The notes below the pieces were generated by a model. The model was given only the letters and a program-made list of their open reading frames with translations, ran no database searches and was not told where the DNA came from. Made by a program: the position numbers and the translations under genes. Shown piece after piece: positions 46,925 to 58,598 of a DNA stretch of 64,000 bases (the first letter of the stretch is position 1; each line of letters starts with the position of its first letter). The DNA comes from Actinostola sp. cb2023 (taxonomy: Eukaryota; Cnidaria; Anthozoa; Actiniaria; Actinostolidae): NCBI GenBank assembly GCA_033675265.1, contig JAUJYZ010000484.1:1-64000 (forward strand), in the 5' to 3' direction.

Positions 46925-47161
46925 GGTGGCCTTGTCAGTTTTCTCCCTCTCTCCTCCGACTGTTATGGCCCCTTATATATACATTTAACACAGGCGTGGT
47001 CACCAAGCAAAGGAACATCATTCACCATGATAAATAAGCCTCTACCTCAACTAGTGTTCCAAGTATCTATTCATCCACCCATGCGTGTATGTTTACTTGG
47101 TTTTATGGTAGATGCAATTATACTCAAATGAAAGTTGTCTTGACAATGCGGACACATTCTT

Positions 47162-47572
47162 TCATCGTTTTTGGTCTACTTCATGGGTTAGCCATTTTGC
47201 GCCAACTTTATATCCTTTTTTGCTGTAGGATGATTTCCCTCTCTTTTTAAAACTATTCTTGTGGGATTGTATTTTTTTATCCAAATCACGATCTCTCAAG
47301 TAAGTATAAAACTTGCATTCTATTTCGTTTTGCCTCTGTAACACATCGTCAAAGCTCTTCTGTACACATGTTTTTTGTTCTTTTCCTATGTATTCTCTTA
47401 TCTCTTGACCTTGAAGTATATTGCATAATCCCATTTTACTCGTGTTCAATTGCAACCATTTCTTTCTTTCCTCTTGTTCCATATGATGCACTTGGTCTAA
47501 ATGATTTGCCAACCTAACAAGATTGGTGCTGGTGCAACCAAACACTGGACAATTTCTATGAGTGCGACCCAT
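47162..47572 (-). CDS. Small C2H2 zinc-finger protein (right copy)
   Basis: Translation identical to 2427-2837: one CPVFGC..HLDQVHH finger at the N-terminus and a basic C-terminus. Confidence 0.55.
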   Translation of the reverse strand: MGRTHRNCPVFGCTSTNLVRLANHLDQVHHMEQEERKKWLQLNTSKMGLCNILQGQEIREYIGKEQKTCVQKSFDDVLQRQNEIECKFYTYLRDRDLDKKIQSHKNSFKKRGKSSYSKKGYKVGAKWLTHEVDQKR

Positions 47573-47643
47573 TTCTCACTCAAGGATGCACTCCCTACGG
47601 TGACTCGAACCAAATGATTTTCTAGCGGATTATGGTGTCAACT

Positions 47644-47790
47644 ATAAGGCCCGAAGTGGCCCTAGAATGTGGCCCGATAAGGCCCGATGTGGCCCGATAA
47701 AGGCCCGATAAGGCCCGGAATGGCCCGATAAGGCCCGATATGGCCCGATATGGCCCGATATGGCCCGATATGGCCCGAAATGGCCCGATG
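47644..47790 (-). repeat. 11-bp minisatellite (right copy)
   Basis: Inverse of 2209-2355. Confidence 0.9.
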
Positions 47791-47936
47791 GCAGTCCACC
47801 CCGCTATACACATGGGGTTTTTTTCTGGGGTGACATTTTAGCTACCTAGTCCTCACATATTAAAAATTACCTAATAACTCCCTTCAAATATATTTGTGAG
47901 GCTAGGCAAAGCGAAATGTCGCCCCAGAAAAAAACG

Positions 47937-48098
47937 AGAGACCACAAAACACACTGCTTTCCCTCGGTCCCAGTCAATAAGTGTTTTGTTATATACCAAC
48001 TGTCAAAGAGCAACACTGAAAAAGATGTAACTACGAACAAACATTTTGTATTCCAAATCTGATCTTTAATTTATGAACGACGGACTCACAAATTACAA
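47937..48098 (-). repeat. Dispersed repeat copy 1 (right copy)
   Basis: Inverse of 1901-2062. Confidence 0.7.
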
Positions 48099-48299
48099 AC
48101 TCCCATCGCACAGAATCCTATTGTCTTTTGGGACATGTACTTACAGTCGAACTATTTCTAAAGGCGTCATTAATATGCATGAAATAACGCGATAGAAACC
48201 CTGTCTACCCAGTGAAATACTATCAATGGATCAACGGCTCTTCTAGAAATCAACATTTACACGAACGTCATGCCTTTATAATATGCTTTTTGCTGGTTT

Positions 48300-48690
48300 T
48301 TGAGAGGTTTTGCGTATTAGTTATTCAAATGACAACAACAAACGACTTGAAGACAAAAGCCGAATTGATTACTTCGTAGTTTGTCATCGCATACACTATA
48401 AACTCGTCAAAATCTTACTTAACAACTGAACTTACACTTTATATATGCTTTCAAATGATAGGTATTGCGTCAGTATTAGTTATCTGATAGAGCGAGAATG
48501 AGTTGAACTCGCGTCGGCCGCTAAGAGTCATTCAACAGTGACAACAAACGACTTGAAGACAGAAGCCGATTTTATTGCTTCATAGTTTTTCATCGCCGAT
48601 ACACTATAAACTCGTCATAAACTTACTTAACGACTGAACTTACACTTTATATAAGCTTTCAAATGATAGCTTTTGAGTATTAGTTATCTG
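48300..48690 (+). repeat. ~200-bp tandem repeat, two units, left of the Kolobok insertion
   Basis: Units contain GAGCGAGAATGAGTTGAACT, CGTCGGCCGCTAAGAGTCAT and ACACTATAAACTCGTCA, and end GCTTTCAAATGATAG. The left arm retains only one unit. A further unit lies right of the insertion at 52426-52640. Confidence 0.85.
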
Positions 48691-48914
48691 TTAAAGTGCC
48701 TATGCAGCCAAATTTTCGGATACAAAATAAACTCACTACTTGAAAGCTTTTGAGTTTCGTTATTGATTGTGAAAATTTCAGCAATTTTGAGTCACGGGAA
48801 GTATACTTTTTCGTCACTTGCATAACACCTGGTAGAGCTAAAAACGTCGGACATTTCCGCTCGGCCAAAACATGCCTCGTGACGTCATCAGTTGTGTAGC
48901 GAGTACTGAACAAT

Positions 48915-49215
48915 ATGGCGACCAGTGGAGTTCGAGATCGAAATGGAGAGTTTTGTGTTGCTGGAGGCCCGGCAAATGTTAACTGTACTAACAATAGTTT
49001 AGTACCAGGTATATCCATGCATATACGTTCCCTTCGGATGAAATTGTACGCCGAAAATAGACAAAATTTATTCAAAAACATCGGCCATCGTTCAAGGCCT
49101 TCAAGAACTTCGGTGTTGTGTTTGGTACACTTCGGTCTTCAGCCAACAGTGTTTTATCCGCCGCTTGGATCTACTTGGAATCGATAGTCAGCTGAATCGT
49201 TGGATGTCTCGTTGA
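48915..49215 (+). pseudogene. THAP-domain transposase N-terminus, broken (right copy)
   Basis: ATG 48915 opens MATSGVRDRNGEFCVAGG and the CTNNSLVPGISMH segment; after that the THAP pattern continues in a second frame (FPSDEIVRRK, then a stop) and returns to the first for RTSVLCLVHFGLQPTVF. One frameshift pair and one stop make it non-functional. The domain would bind the element's ends. It lies 220 bp inside the left TIR, the usual place for the first exon of such a transposase. Confidence 0.72.
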
Positions 49216-50279
49216 GTAGGCGTTTATATAAGGTTTCTATTCCAACAATCGACACTGCAGTTATCGGCTACTGACCTGACGATTTCGACCTGACTTCTCT
49301 CGTCGTGACAAGAGAAAAGTGAATAATTTACTCATCACACCAGTCGAATGATTGCATGTAAGCATTGTGTAAAGAAAACTAAAATCATGCGAAGACTCCA
49401 AAATAACAACAGCTATTTGAGAAGAAAAGTACGCCAACTTAAAGAGGTGAAGTAATGTAAGTATTATAAACGAATTAACAAGTTTTCACATGTTTATTTC
49501 TTATCAATCCATCAATGTTGTTCTAGCTGGAACGGACCTTTACTGCGCACTGCAGTCCCTACTCACTGACTTTTGTAAGCTATTAGTACTATACTTTATC
49601 GATGACATGGACTGCGAACACCACGACAATCCAAGGTATCCAGTGAATTTTCAATCAATATTAAAATATTGATATGAACCATGCACATATTACATGTACA
49701 AGAATAATTCGTGTTCTGTAACTTCAACATGCAGAAGACTGGCCTTCATGTGTTAATGATATTTATGATATATTGTTGAACTAAGTTATTAACTAACAGT
49801 GATAGAGTTGAGACAATAGTAGAACCATGGAATATTCGACTAGCACTAAATGGGTAATACATACCAGGTATATATATATTCTATCTTCAGTGATAGACTA
49901 TTTCTGGTTTATTGTATGTACTCCAATTAGTTTTTGCTACGAATGACATTGAGGTATCTTTTCTCTAGATTATGTACTTGGTGACTTCAGGAACTGATAC
50001 AGTTCAGCTTATCTGTAGATGCTCGCAATGAAAACTTTTAAAAGAAGTATGTTGCCATGGTACCCAAGCCATTGAACATGCCGAGCCGCAAACAACAACA
50101 AAATCAATCAAGCGCACATTTATTTCCACAAGGTACATGAAACAAGAATTAATATACCACTAATATAACATGCTAATACTACACAGTAGAGAGCAAACAC
50201 TAAAACCGTGAAACAGTGCTAACTTTAATTAGCAGTTTAATTAAGAATGTTATTTATTATTATTATTATATTTATAATT

Positions 50280-50425
50280 AGTGATTGTAATAAACCTGTG
50301 AAATAAAAATTCGATATTAGTGTGTAATAGTCAAATAGTCATAAAAGAAAACAATGGAAATAAAGTCTACTAGTGTCTATTAATTAGTCTACTTTACTAT
50401 TTCACAGGTTTATTGCAATCACTCT
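50280..50425. mobile_element. MITE, about 146 bp (AGTGATTGYAATAAACCTGTGAAA ends)
   Basis: Inverted ends enclose an AT-rich middle; related in design to 11399-11542. Base 1 of the window pairs with 50292, inside its left end. Confidence 0.75.
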
Positions 50426-50435
50426 AGTTAGTAAT

Positions 50436-50545
50436 TAGCCTCCTTTGCAGCCGTTCTTTGTTTCGGGATCCCTGTGCTCCCTCTCCATTATTGTGGAGAG
50501 GGAGCACAGGGATCCCGAAACAAAGAACGGCTGCAAAGGAGGCTA
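50436..50545. repeat. Perfect hairpin: two 52-bp arms, 6-base loop
   Basis: TAGCCTCCTTTGCAGCCGTT, then CTTTGTTTCGGGATCCCTGT and GCTCCCTCTCCA, is followed after TTATTG by its exact reverse complement. It is a compact foldback element. Confidence 0.95.
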
Positions 50546-52425
50546 GTTAGTAATGCCCACTAGTAATAATCACTATTTTAAAATATATGAATCCCACCCA
50601 TTTTATCAAAACATTATAAAGTAATAATTGATAATACTACATTTATTAAGAACCAAAATACCTTTAATAATAATAAGTAACAAGCTCCTTCTCTTTGACG
50701 TATTGTGTTTAATAAATTATTGATTGATTGAAATAGGTTATTACATTTAAAATTGAATTATGTACATTTTTTAATGTTTTTTTATTAAAATAAGGTGAAT
50801 ACATGTCAATATGTTTGGGCTATAATTACACAATTATAACTAGCATAGTTTACAAAATTCTGATGTCATACGTGTACATAACATTGTTATTCAATGACAT
50901 GTTACAAAAATACTCTAAATGATACATGTACCATGTATAATTCAATAATTTAATTATCATTTCAGTTCATATGCAAGATAAGAGAAGGAAACTCCTCCTG
51001 TTGCAAAGAAAAAGGCACCTTGCTGTAAAAAACCTGTCAGAAGTCTGTCAGAAGTCAACGAAGGGCCATTCTAAATCATCTTGCCAATCGTTGCAAAATA
51101 ATTAGCTTCAGAAATAAAAATAATATATATCCCTAGTTATCTCTTTCTGTGGTGGGTGTGTTATTTTTGTCCTAATATACAGGCTGGACAAGCTAGCTGG
51201 TCTTGCATTGTCCCATCCCAAATGGCCACATATCCACCTGATTAGCCACCTCTTTGCAGTTGCTCTGAGTATATATAATATATATAACAACTTTATTGAA
51301 TAAATAATACAATACGTAATATTTTTCAAAAGGGTTACAACAAAGAGGAACCTAATCCCCATATCAAAGTTACACCCCAATAAAATATATACTATACTAT
51401 ACAATATATAATATAGTAGTCTGTAATAATAGTATATAGTCTGTAATCAATGTAATAATTATATCAGTTGAATGTTCCACTGTGGCGAGTATGGGAGAAC
51501 AATAAAATAAACTTACTGATTTTCTGATCGACCTGGTACCATGTGTATGGCGATATTAATGTCTCCCTTGTTTGTCACAAGAGTGGGGGAAATTCGGGGT
51601 AATGTGCTTTCAAGAGTACTATATATACAGTGGTGTTTGTCATGGCTGCAAAGTCTGGGTGTTTTGTGATACATAAATTGTATCAGATGCCATATTTATT
51701 ATATTTTAGAGGTTATATAAATGTTATACTAGATGTTATGTTAGATATTATATAGCCATTTATACTGGTTTTGAATATTATTAGACTTTGTCAAGTGCTG
51801 GCAACTATTCAGATTCACGAAGGAGGACTACGAAACTACTTCTAAACAGCAAATCTTACTCCACTATGCATGCTCTATAAGTAAAAAGCACGGATAACGA
51901 TAAATATTATACTTACCATATCTGAACTAGGATCTGTTCCATTGTATCTCCTTTTCAAAGGCGACTGGCCATCTTCATCCTCACTTTTCATCACTCCACT
52001 ACTCGTCGTCTGCGAGTGGGTCATCTATAAGCTTATTAGAACTTACGGTAGAAAACCGCTTTCTACCTGATTTTCTTCGGAAAATCCAGACTCTCTATCT
52101 TCCTCTGATGAATCTGTTAATCACTTTCAGACACTGTTGCTTTTTTTTTAAACAAAAAGGTTATAAAACAAGAGATATTAACGTCAAAACCCCGGTCAAA
52201 ACAAGTACACTTCGGTTCACTCGAGCAATCATACACAACTGATGACATCACTAGACACCAGGCTCCTGTCTTAAATTTTATCGTAAAATTTCGAACTTTG
52301 AGCGCTAAAAGATATACGTTTTTTTGCGAATTGACAAATAATTTTTATTCCAAAGGAACACCCATAAGCTATATTTTTAGTATATATAATAAAAAATCGA
52401 CACTAATTTTCGCTGCATAGGCACT
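50546..52425. other. Remainder of the Kolobok element, noncoding
   Basis: AT-rich. An ACAACTTTATTGAATAAATA segment near 51284 resembles a retroelement 3' tail. No catalytic frame is recognisable. Confidence 0.45.
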
Positions 52426-52640
52426 TTAAAGCGAGAATGAGTCAGTTGAACTCACGTCGGCCGCTAAGAGTCATTCAAATGACAACAACTGCAAACGACT
52501 TGAAGACAGAACTGAGCCGAATTGATTACTTCGTAGTTTTTCATCGCATACACTATAAACTCGTCAAAAACTTACTTAACAACTGAACTTACACTTTATA
52601 TAAGCTTTCAAATGATAGGTTTTGCGTATTAGTTATCTGA
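52426..52640 (+). repeat. ~200-bp tandem repeat, unit right of the Kolobok insertion
   Basis: Continues the unit interrupted at 48690, then starts another (AAGCGAGAATGAGTTGAACT near 52650). Confidence 0.85.
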
Positions 52641-54852
52641 TAAAGCGAAGCTAAGCGAGAATGAGTTGAACTCACGTCGGTCGCTATGACAACAAGAGTC
52701 TCGTGAAGACCAATATTATTATAACTCGAAAAGGATACTATAAAGCTTCCGCGGATGATTCAACTTGATGGTGGAAGATGATCCTTATTTATTTATCTTT
52801 ATTTTCCACCCTTAATAACTGTGAATAGTTATCGTGATGAACAGAAAATATCGATGTTTCTAGGGTGCTTGTACAGTTTCTATAGTAAAATGACCAAAAA
52901 TATCCCTATTTTGTCATAAAAAAGGATACTATAACAAAATAAGTGTTGTAATTTTTATTCATATCAGCAATTGGTTTATCATCTTGACTTTCATTTCCAC
53001 CCTTAATAACTTTAGAAACTGATATACAAATCAAGAAAAAGACTGGCTTTGAGTACCCACTTCAGCCATTTTCGTCAAATTCCTTTGTAAATTGTAGTAT
53101 TAGCGAGTCACACTCTAATGAACATCATTTGAATCTCGCGCCAAACAATAGGCAATAATACGCAAAGTCCCGTATGTGTCCCTCCATTCTATGCGATGCG
53201 GGTTTTTTTATTGCCGGTCCACAACATATTGTTGCCCCCTGAGAGCTGTTGCCGGGGAAACATGAAAACTTGTTCACGTGATACCCGCTCGCCCAATCAG
53301 AGCACGAGAAAAATGGACTTTGACAGTTGGTATATAACAATGCATCACATAATCCCCTCAGGTTAGTCTACTGGCGACTCTTAATGTTAATAGGACTGAG
53401 TGGAATCCAATTCGGTCTGTAATCATACGAGGGATAAACAAAATTGGACGACCGCGTAGCTGGAAGTCCTGTTACCAATTAATCATAACTATTACAATTT
53501 CCGAGAAAAAAGATCTTCGTTATAAACAATGCTAAAATGACCAAAAACAATGACATATTTTGGTGAAAAAGCGAGAAAAGTTAGTGAAAAATTTCTTGAG
53601 CGCGCATTCTATAGCGTAGCGATAGCGTGATAGCGCGCGCATTTTACTTAAAAGGTGTAATGTGATTGGCGACACGATTTTAATGGCGCAGAATGTCACT
53701 TTCGCTTCAGGTATTTCACATATTTCAGATAAATAAATAGTAAATATTCATATTGTGAAGCCTTGTATTTTGCACATCTGAGCGCCAACTTATTATGCAA
53801 ATCAGGTTCAGAGGGAAAAGACCGCTACACCGTTGCCTTTGATGGCCACTCAAAGAAACACATTAAAAAAGAAAACTTTTCTGATTATCAAAACAGAGAA
53901 GTTAGGCGTAGTTCAAACGCCGTTTTTGCAAGAGCCGTTCTTAATTACTTCAAAAGAAGCCGCCTCAGTATCTACTGTTTGAAATGAGAATGGCTCATGA
54001 TTTGAACGACGTCTGAACTAGGCCTTAGCGGCGATGTACTTTCGTGAATCCGTTAAAAAAAAGAAGACTTTTTTGAGAAATAGCCACTAGCTACTACTAG
54101 TATTCGAAACAATCTAACCAATAAAATGTAAAATAAAAATGTTAGTACAGACTATTTGTGAAAATTAATTTGAGACTAATCATTCTCAAACTCATTAATT
54201 ATTCACTATAGGACATAAAGAAAATCCTTGGATATGTGAACTATCAATATAAGGATTGTGCTTTGAATATTTTAAGAAAATCACACCGGTACGTAAGCTA
54301 CACTGCTATTAAAATACGCAATACATCAATGCTATTACCAATCTCTACTGTCACAGAAATTATGTGAATACACAAGACACATTCAAAGGTATTTGAATCC
54401 ATTTTGAATGACACACCCTATAGGAACATGTGTATTACTTGAGGGTGGATGATATAAATAAATTAATATAATATTTGAGAACTCTCTATTTTAGGCAGCA
54501 GTGTTATTGTTAAGCTTAAACTCATATCAAATGAACTAAATGTGATACTAATCTACCACAAACACTTGTGTCAAATGTAACCAAAACAGTAGGTACGCGA
54601 TCCATTGAAAACTTTGAAAGGTCTTACGTTTCTCATACCATTTATCAGTCCAATGAAGAAAACTCATACAATATCAATGACAGTTTAACATACGTGCCTT
54701 TTACAGATATTCCCTAGCTTGATTCTGCTACGAATTTCTCCAAGAATTATTAATACCTTGATAAGCTACATCAAACACTCTAATAAAACACTCTTTCTCG
54801 TGCATGTTTGATCAATGTCTTACGTAAAATACTTCCATAAATCGTTGTTTAC
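52641..54852. other. Stretch without a supported gene
   Basis: Contains a short TTTGACAGTTGGTATATAAC repeat piece near 53318 and GATAGCGTGATAGCGCGCGC words near 53610-53640. A 74-codon frame at 53763 looks like repeat sequence. It would lie in the first intron of the PAN/EGF gene. Confidence 0.45.
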
Positions 54853-55263
54853 CTTCATTTGCATGCTGTATGAATCCTCCTTTGGAATAAGGCGTTTGCT
54901 AAACTCTGTACTTGACCAGTTGAGAAGCTCACAGCGATGAAACGATGGCTTGGAATTCAAAGGGATCACGTTGATAGACAAGCAATGCTTGTGTTGTACA
55001 CACTCTACTTGGCAGTCATCAATGCTTTTGGTTGTCAAATTCGACACCAGTTTTTCGGTTTTATTGAGAACGAATCCCTTAGGACTGTTCTGGATGAAGT
55101 TCCCGTATGTAATTTCACCTTCTTTGAGGTAAGGTTCAATTGATTGCACTTGGTGAGCGGAGATGGACAGAAAAAGGCTCCAGATTGGAAGGATCGCCAT
55201 TTCTCTCATTCTCTGCCAAGAAACTGAGTAATTGCAAACTGACTTCGACTTTTTGTGAGCCAA
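54853..55263 (-). CDS. First coding exon: signal peptide plus PAN/apple domain
   Basis: The minus-strand exon ends at a clear donor (ATGAAG then GTAAAC at 54852). It encodes up to 137 residues. The true start is probably a later Met (MAILPIWSLFLSISAH), giving a classical signal peptide, cleaved near HQVQS. Then follows a PAN/apple-type domain: NFIQNSPKGFVLNKTEKLVS, SIDDCQVECVQHKHCLSIN, FHRCELLNWSS and SYSMQMK. Four Cys fit the PAN core. The exon ends in phase 0. The next exons on this strand with matching phase are 34257-34374 (EGF) and 31575-32062. The exon lies outside the palindrome visible here. Function: secreted or extracellular adhesion/recognition protein, inferred from domains. Confidence 0.72.
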
Positions 55264-55730
55264 TTCTTATCATTAATTATTGATCATTCTCAAACCATTA
55301 ATAATTAATGCATGAAGGCAAAACAAAGGAAATAGCTACGATGAAGGATGTCTGAAAATGTGGTCTAATTGGCATACGATTTGGTCAACTTTAACTCTGA
55401 ATTTCTCCAGGAATTATTAATGGTTTGAGAAGCTAGATCAAACACGAGGGAGAGTGTTTCATGCACGATTTCAAAACACCGGCGCTCGAAGTTGGTTTAA
55501 ATAAACTCTTCTCGATGTTTTGATATATTACTTCATCATTATAGTTTAATTATCATCTTCAGGGGGTCAGATTGCTTTTCACTTCTGCGACTATACAAGT
55601 GTGAAGAAACTTTCAATGAGGATTTATATATTTCAAAACTCATAGGAGACATAGGACAAAAAAATGATTACAATAGCTGGAAAGAGCTCGTTGAAATTAG
55701 TAAAAATGTGAAGTTTGATAAAGATCGGTT
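55264..55730. promoter_or_regulatory. Upstream region of the PAN exon (minus-strand gene)
   Basis: Should contain the promoter and 5' untranslated region if 54853-55263 is the first exon. It has AT-rich inverted words (CATTAATTATTGATCATTCTC against GAATTATTAATGGTTTGAGA) but no clear TATA box position. Confidence 0.3.
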
Positions 55731-55892
55731 CACAAATTGCGAAGATATGAATTTTCAAAAATCAAAATTTTGTATGAAAACCTTTGTTGACCTTTGATGG
55801 TAGGCAAGAGTTGCCATACCAGCATAAATTTCCAAAGGTTTTCATATAAAATTTCGATTTTTGAAAATTCACATCTTCGCAATTTGTGAAGC
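55731..55892. repeat. Foldback, arms about 55 bp
   Basis: CACAAATTGCGAAGATATGA..AAACCTTTG is inverted as CAAAGGTTTTCAT..CACATCTTCGCAATTTGTG, with an ~50-bp loop. Near 55955 three copies of GAGGATTGGGACA follow. Confidence 0.85.
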
Positions 55893-56636
55893 AATCTTTT
55901 CCAAACGTTTTATTAATTGCAATTAATCATTACCAAAACGAGGATTGGGACAGAGGATTGGGACAGAGGATTGGGACCAAGCAAAAGTGGGCATCATTTT
56001 CTGAGAGAGCAGATCAAACTGAGCTAGTCTGGAAAGTTTGGTGAACTTCGGCTTAATATTGACGATGCTAGAAGGCATCAAAGATGTCTATTTTCCCATA
56101 CAAATTCTGTAAATGTTTTATGCTGTCCAGCCAAACCATACATTCACTGAACAATTTTGGCTGGACAACACAATTTCAAAAGTTGATAATTCCGACAGAA
56201 TTCGCTCAAATCACATCACAGGCTGCGTTCACACTGGGACTTTCTTCTCGATAAAAGCCGGTCATGTTACGTTTGCTTAAGCGTTCACACATGAAGTTGA
56301 ATACCATGAACTATTGCCGGCAAAGAGCTAGACTTCAAAGAAAAAGCCAATGTTTTACTTAGACGTTTCGACCCCTGTTCCCAACTAGGATTGTAGCCGT
56401 ACAACAACACAAGCAACCAATCAAATGAGTTATTGAGTTAATTGAATTAATTAAGCGTGTGAATTTAGCGCTAATGGTACCAAGTTCTTCTTGTCTCTTG
56501 TTGAAGATTCTAGCGAGTAATTCATGGCGAATAATAAAAACATTTGGCTTTCGCTACGTCTTCAGCCATTTTTTAACTCGTGGATTGCGAAGCATCCACG
56601 AGTTTTTGGATTTGGGCATTTTGAACCGGAAGTGTC

Positions 56637-56745
56637 ACTCACTCACTCACTCACTCACTCACTCACTCACTCACTCACTCACTCACTCACTCACTCACTC
56701 ACTCACTCACTCACTCACTCACTCACTCACTCACTCACTCACTCG
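56637..56745 (+). repeat. (CACT)n microsatellite
   Basis: About 27 units of CACT. Open frames with LTHS repeats here are artefacts. Confidence 0.98.
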
Positions 56746-56855
56746 AACAGTATAAACATTTGCTACTGCGCATGCGAACCGGAAGTCCCGGAGGATTATT
56801 CCTGGTCCTCATGCGACTCTTTGAATTTGAAAACAATCTCGTATCTTGTGGCATT

Positions 56856-57017
56856 TGTATTGTCAGCATTAGTTACTTGCAAATATGGGTTCCCTGTGTT
56901 ATTGATGGGTTCCCTGTTGTGGAACACATGTAGACAAGATGGCGTCCAAATAAACTCTCCTTTCACTACTTTCAATCCTTGGTAATCTTGTTGTATGATA
57001 ACCATCATACCACTACA
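56856..57017 (+). repeat. 5' LTR of the gypsy element
   Basis: 162 bp, TGTATTGTCAGCATTAGTTA to CATCATACCACTACA. It contains a duplicated TGGGTTCCCTGT and AAGATGGCGTCCAAATAAAC. Confidence 0.93.
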
Positions 57018-57030
57018 TGGTGTCAGAAGT
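57018..57030 (+). other. Primer-binding site
   Basis: TGGTGTCAGAAGT starts directly after the LTR. Its complement fits the 3' end of a leucine-type tRNA (TTCTGACACCA); the tRNA identity is inferred from memory. Confidence 0.6.
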
Positions 57031-57104
57031 CTTGACGAACTATTGATCTTCCATCAAGCAAACCCAGAATGCCGGATACAGATATATCCACCACCAGTTT
57101 TACA

Positions 57105-57669
57105 ACATGTTCCGTTCCCTTCAAAGCTAATCCTCAAGGATGACGCTAGTCGCAAGAAAGACTGGGAAATCTTCAAACAGATCTGGGAAAACTTCGAAAT
57201 ATCTTCCCAACTGAAAGAACATCCGAAACGAAGAAGAACAGCGACTCTCCTTACGTGTTTTTCGCCCTCAGCGTTGAAAGTGTACAACCGTTTATCGTTT
57301 GCCAACGACGACGACAAGTATGACATTGATATTGTCTTGAACAAGATGACAGAGTTTTGTAGAGGAGTAGTCAATGTCACGTACGAGAGGTATTTGTTCA
57401 ATACACGCTCACAAGAAAGCAACGAGAGCATAGATGAGTTTTATGGTGTATTATTAGCATTGTCAAAGAACTGCTCGTTTGGAGAACTAACATCGTCTCT
57501 CATAAGAGACATAATGGTCGTCGGAATACAAGATAATACGATAAGGCAAAAACTCTTAAGTGAAAAAAGAATTTCTCTTGAGAGACGTCTGGAGATATCC
57601 CGCTCATATGAAGCCACAAGAATTCGTATGAAAGCTATATGCACGAAAAGGGAGAAACAGAGACAGTAA
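57105..57669 (+). pseudogene. Gag-like capsid region
   Basis: The frame reads VPFPSKLILKDDASRKKDWE, FKQIWENFEIS, RTATLLTCFSPSALKVYNRL, ESIDEFYGVLLALSKNCSFG and LIRDIMVVGIQDNTIRQKLL, matching the retrotransposon Gag capsid pattern. The start codon is uncertain because the plausible ATG at 57069 is in another frame. The frame ends at TAA 57667, before the zinc knuckles, which are in a different frame. Confidence 0.75.
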
Positions 57670-57740
57670 GCTAAGTAAGAAAAGCTCAAATCAAGCCCAG
57701 ACAAGACCAGAAATACAAACCTTAATTTACTGGTGATGCA

Positions 57741-58598
57741 AGTAAGCCAAAACACTCTCCAAGAAAATGCTATTTCTGTGGTCAAGACTACCATAAACGT
57801 CAGTCCTGTCCAGCTAAAAATGCCACTTGCAACAACTGTAGCAAAAAAGGGCATTTCAAAGCAGTCTGCAAGTCTCAGAAAGCAGTGCATGGAGTACATG
57901 AAGACACATCAAGCCCCGAAGACAGTGCTTCATTTCTTGGTGCTGTATACAGTGTTGAGTCTGAAAGAAAAGAGTGGTCAGTTGATGTTTGTCTTGACAG
58001 TGTGGAGCTGAACTTCAAGATAGACACAGGAACAGACGTAGACATTATATCTGACAAGATATATAACATTCATTTCAAGCACAAGCCCTTATTCCCCTCG
58101 ACCAAGAAACTCAAAGGCCCAGACCAGAAACATTTACCAATACTAGGATATATCAAGTGTTCTATCACCAAGGGAAACAACACAACCCAATCAGAATTCT
58201 ATATCATGAAAGGAGGAACACCTCTACTCGGAAGAGAGAGCAGCGTGGCACTCAACGTTGTTGCTCTAATAAACAATGTCCAAAGGTATCCACAACTCTT
58301 TCATGGACTTGGCGAGATGCCATTACCATATAAAATCGAACTTGTAGAAGGAGTTGTTCAACCATTTGCAGTTCAATGTCCTCGAAGGATTGCAATCCCT
58401 TTGATGCCAAAAGTGAAACAAGAGCTCGACCGACTAGATAACTTAGGAGTCATCGAAAGAATAACCAAACCAACTGAATGGTGCGCACCCATCGTGGTGG
58501 TGCCAAAGCCAAATGACAAAGTTAGGATATGCGTTGACTTCACACGACTGAACCAAGCAGTACAGAGAGAGAGAGAGAGATATCCTACCAACTGTTGA
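57741..58598 (+). pseudogene. CCHC knuckles, protease and start of reverse transcriptase
   Basis: Two zinc knuckles CYFCGQDYHKRQSC and CNNCSKKGHFKAVC (57762-57875) are followed by an aspartic protease with the active-site FKIDTGTDVDIIS and the TPLLGRESS segment. Then comes the start of RT: GVVQPFAVQCPRRIAIPLMP, LGVIERITKPTEWCAPIVVV and KVRICVDFTRLNQAV. The frame fails in an expanded AG repeat at about 58565-58580. Confidence 0.85.

Larger units (their letters stand above)
48695..52425 (+). mobile_element. Kolobok-like DNA transposon, 3.73 kb, TTAA target duplication
   Basis: Inverted ends AGTGCCTATGCAGC(C/G)AAAATT are flanked by TTAA at 48691-48694 and 52426-52429. The insertion splits a ~200-bp tandem repeat whose units lie on both sides; other units read CTGATAAAGCG where this one is CTGTTAAAGCG, so the empty site can be read directly. 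It carries a broken THAP domain near its left end. TTAA sites with THAP transposases define the Kolobok superfamily. The catalytic region is not recognisable. A MITE (50280-50425) and a perfect hairpin (50436-50545) are nested in it, and the visible end of palindrome homology (50292) falls inside it. Confidence 0.8.

Noticed and set aside
53763..53987. 74-codon frame with KDRYTVAFDGHSKK
   Set aside because: Followed by GTTCAAACGCCGT-type words related to the minisatellite modules; looks like repeat sequence.
54937..55143. Plus-strand frames over the PAN exon
   Set aside because: Antisense shadows of the minus-strand exon, which has a signal peptide, the Cys pattern and a splice donor.
56459..56985. 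LTHS-repeat proteins
   Set aside because: Translation of the (CACT)n microsatellite.
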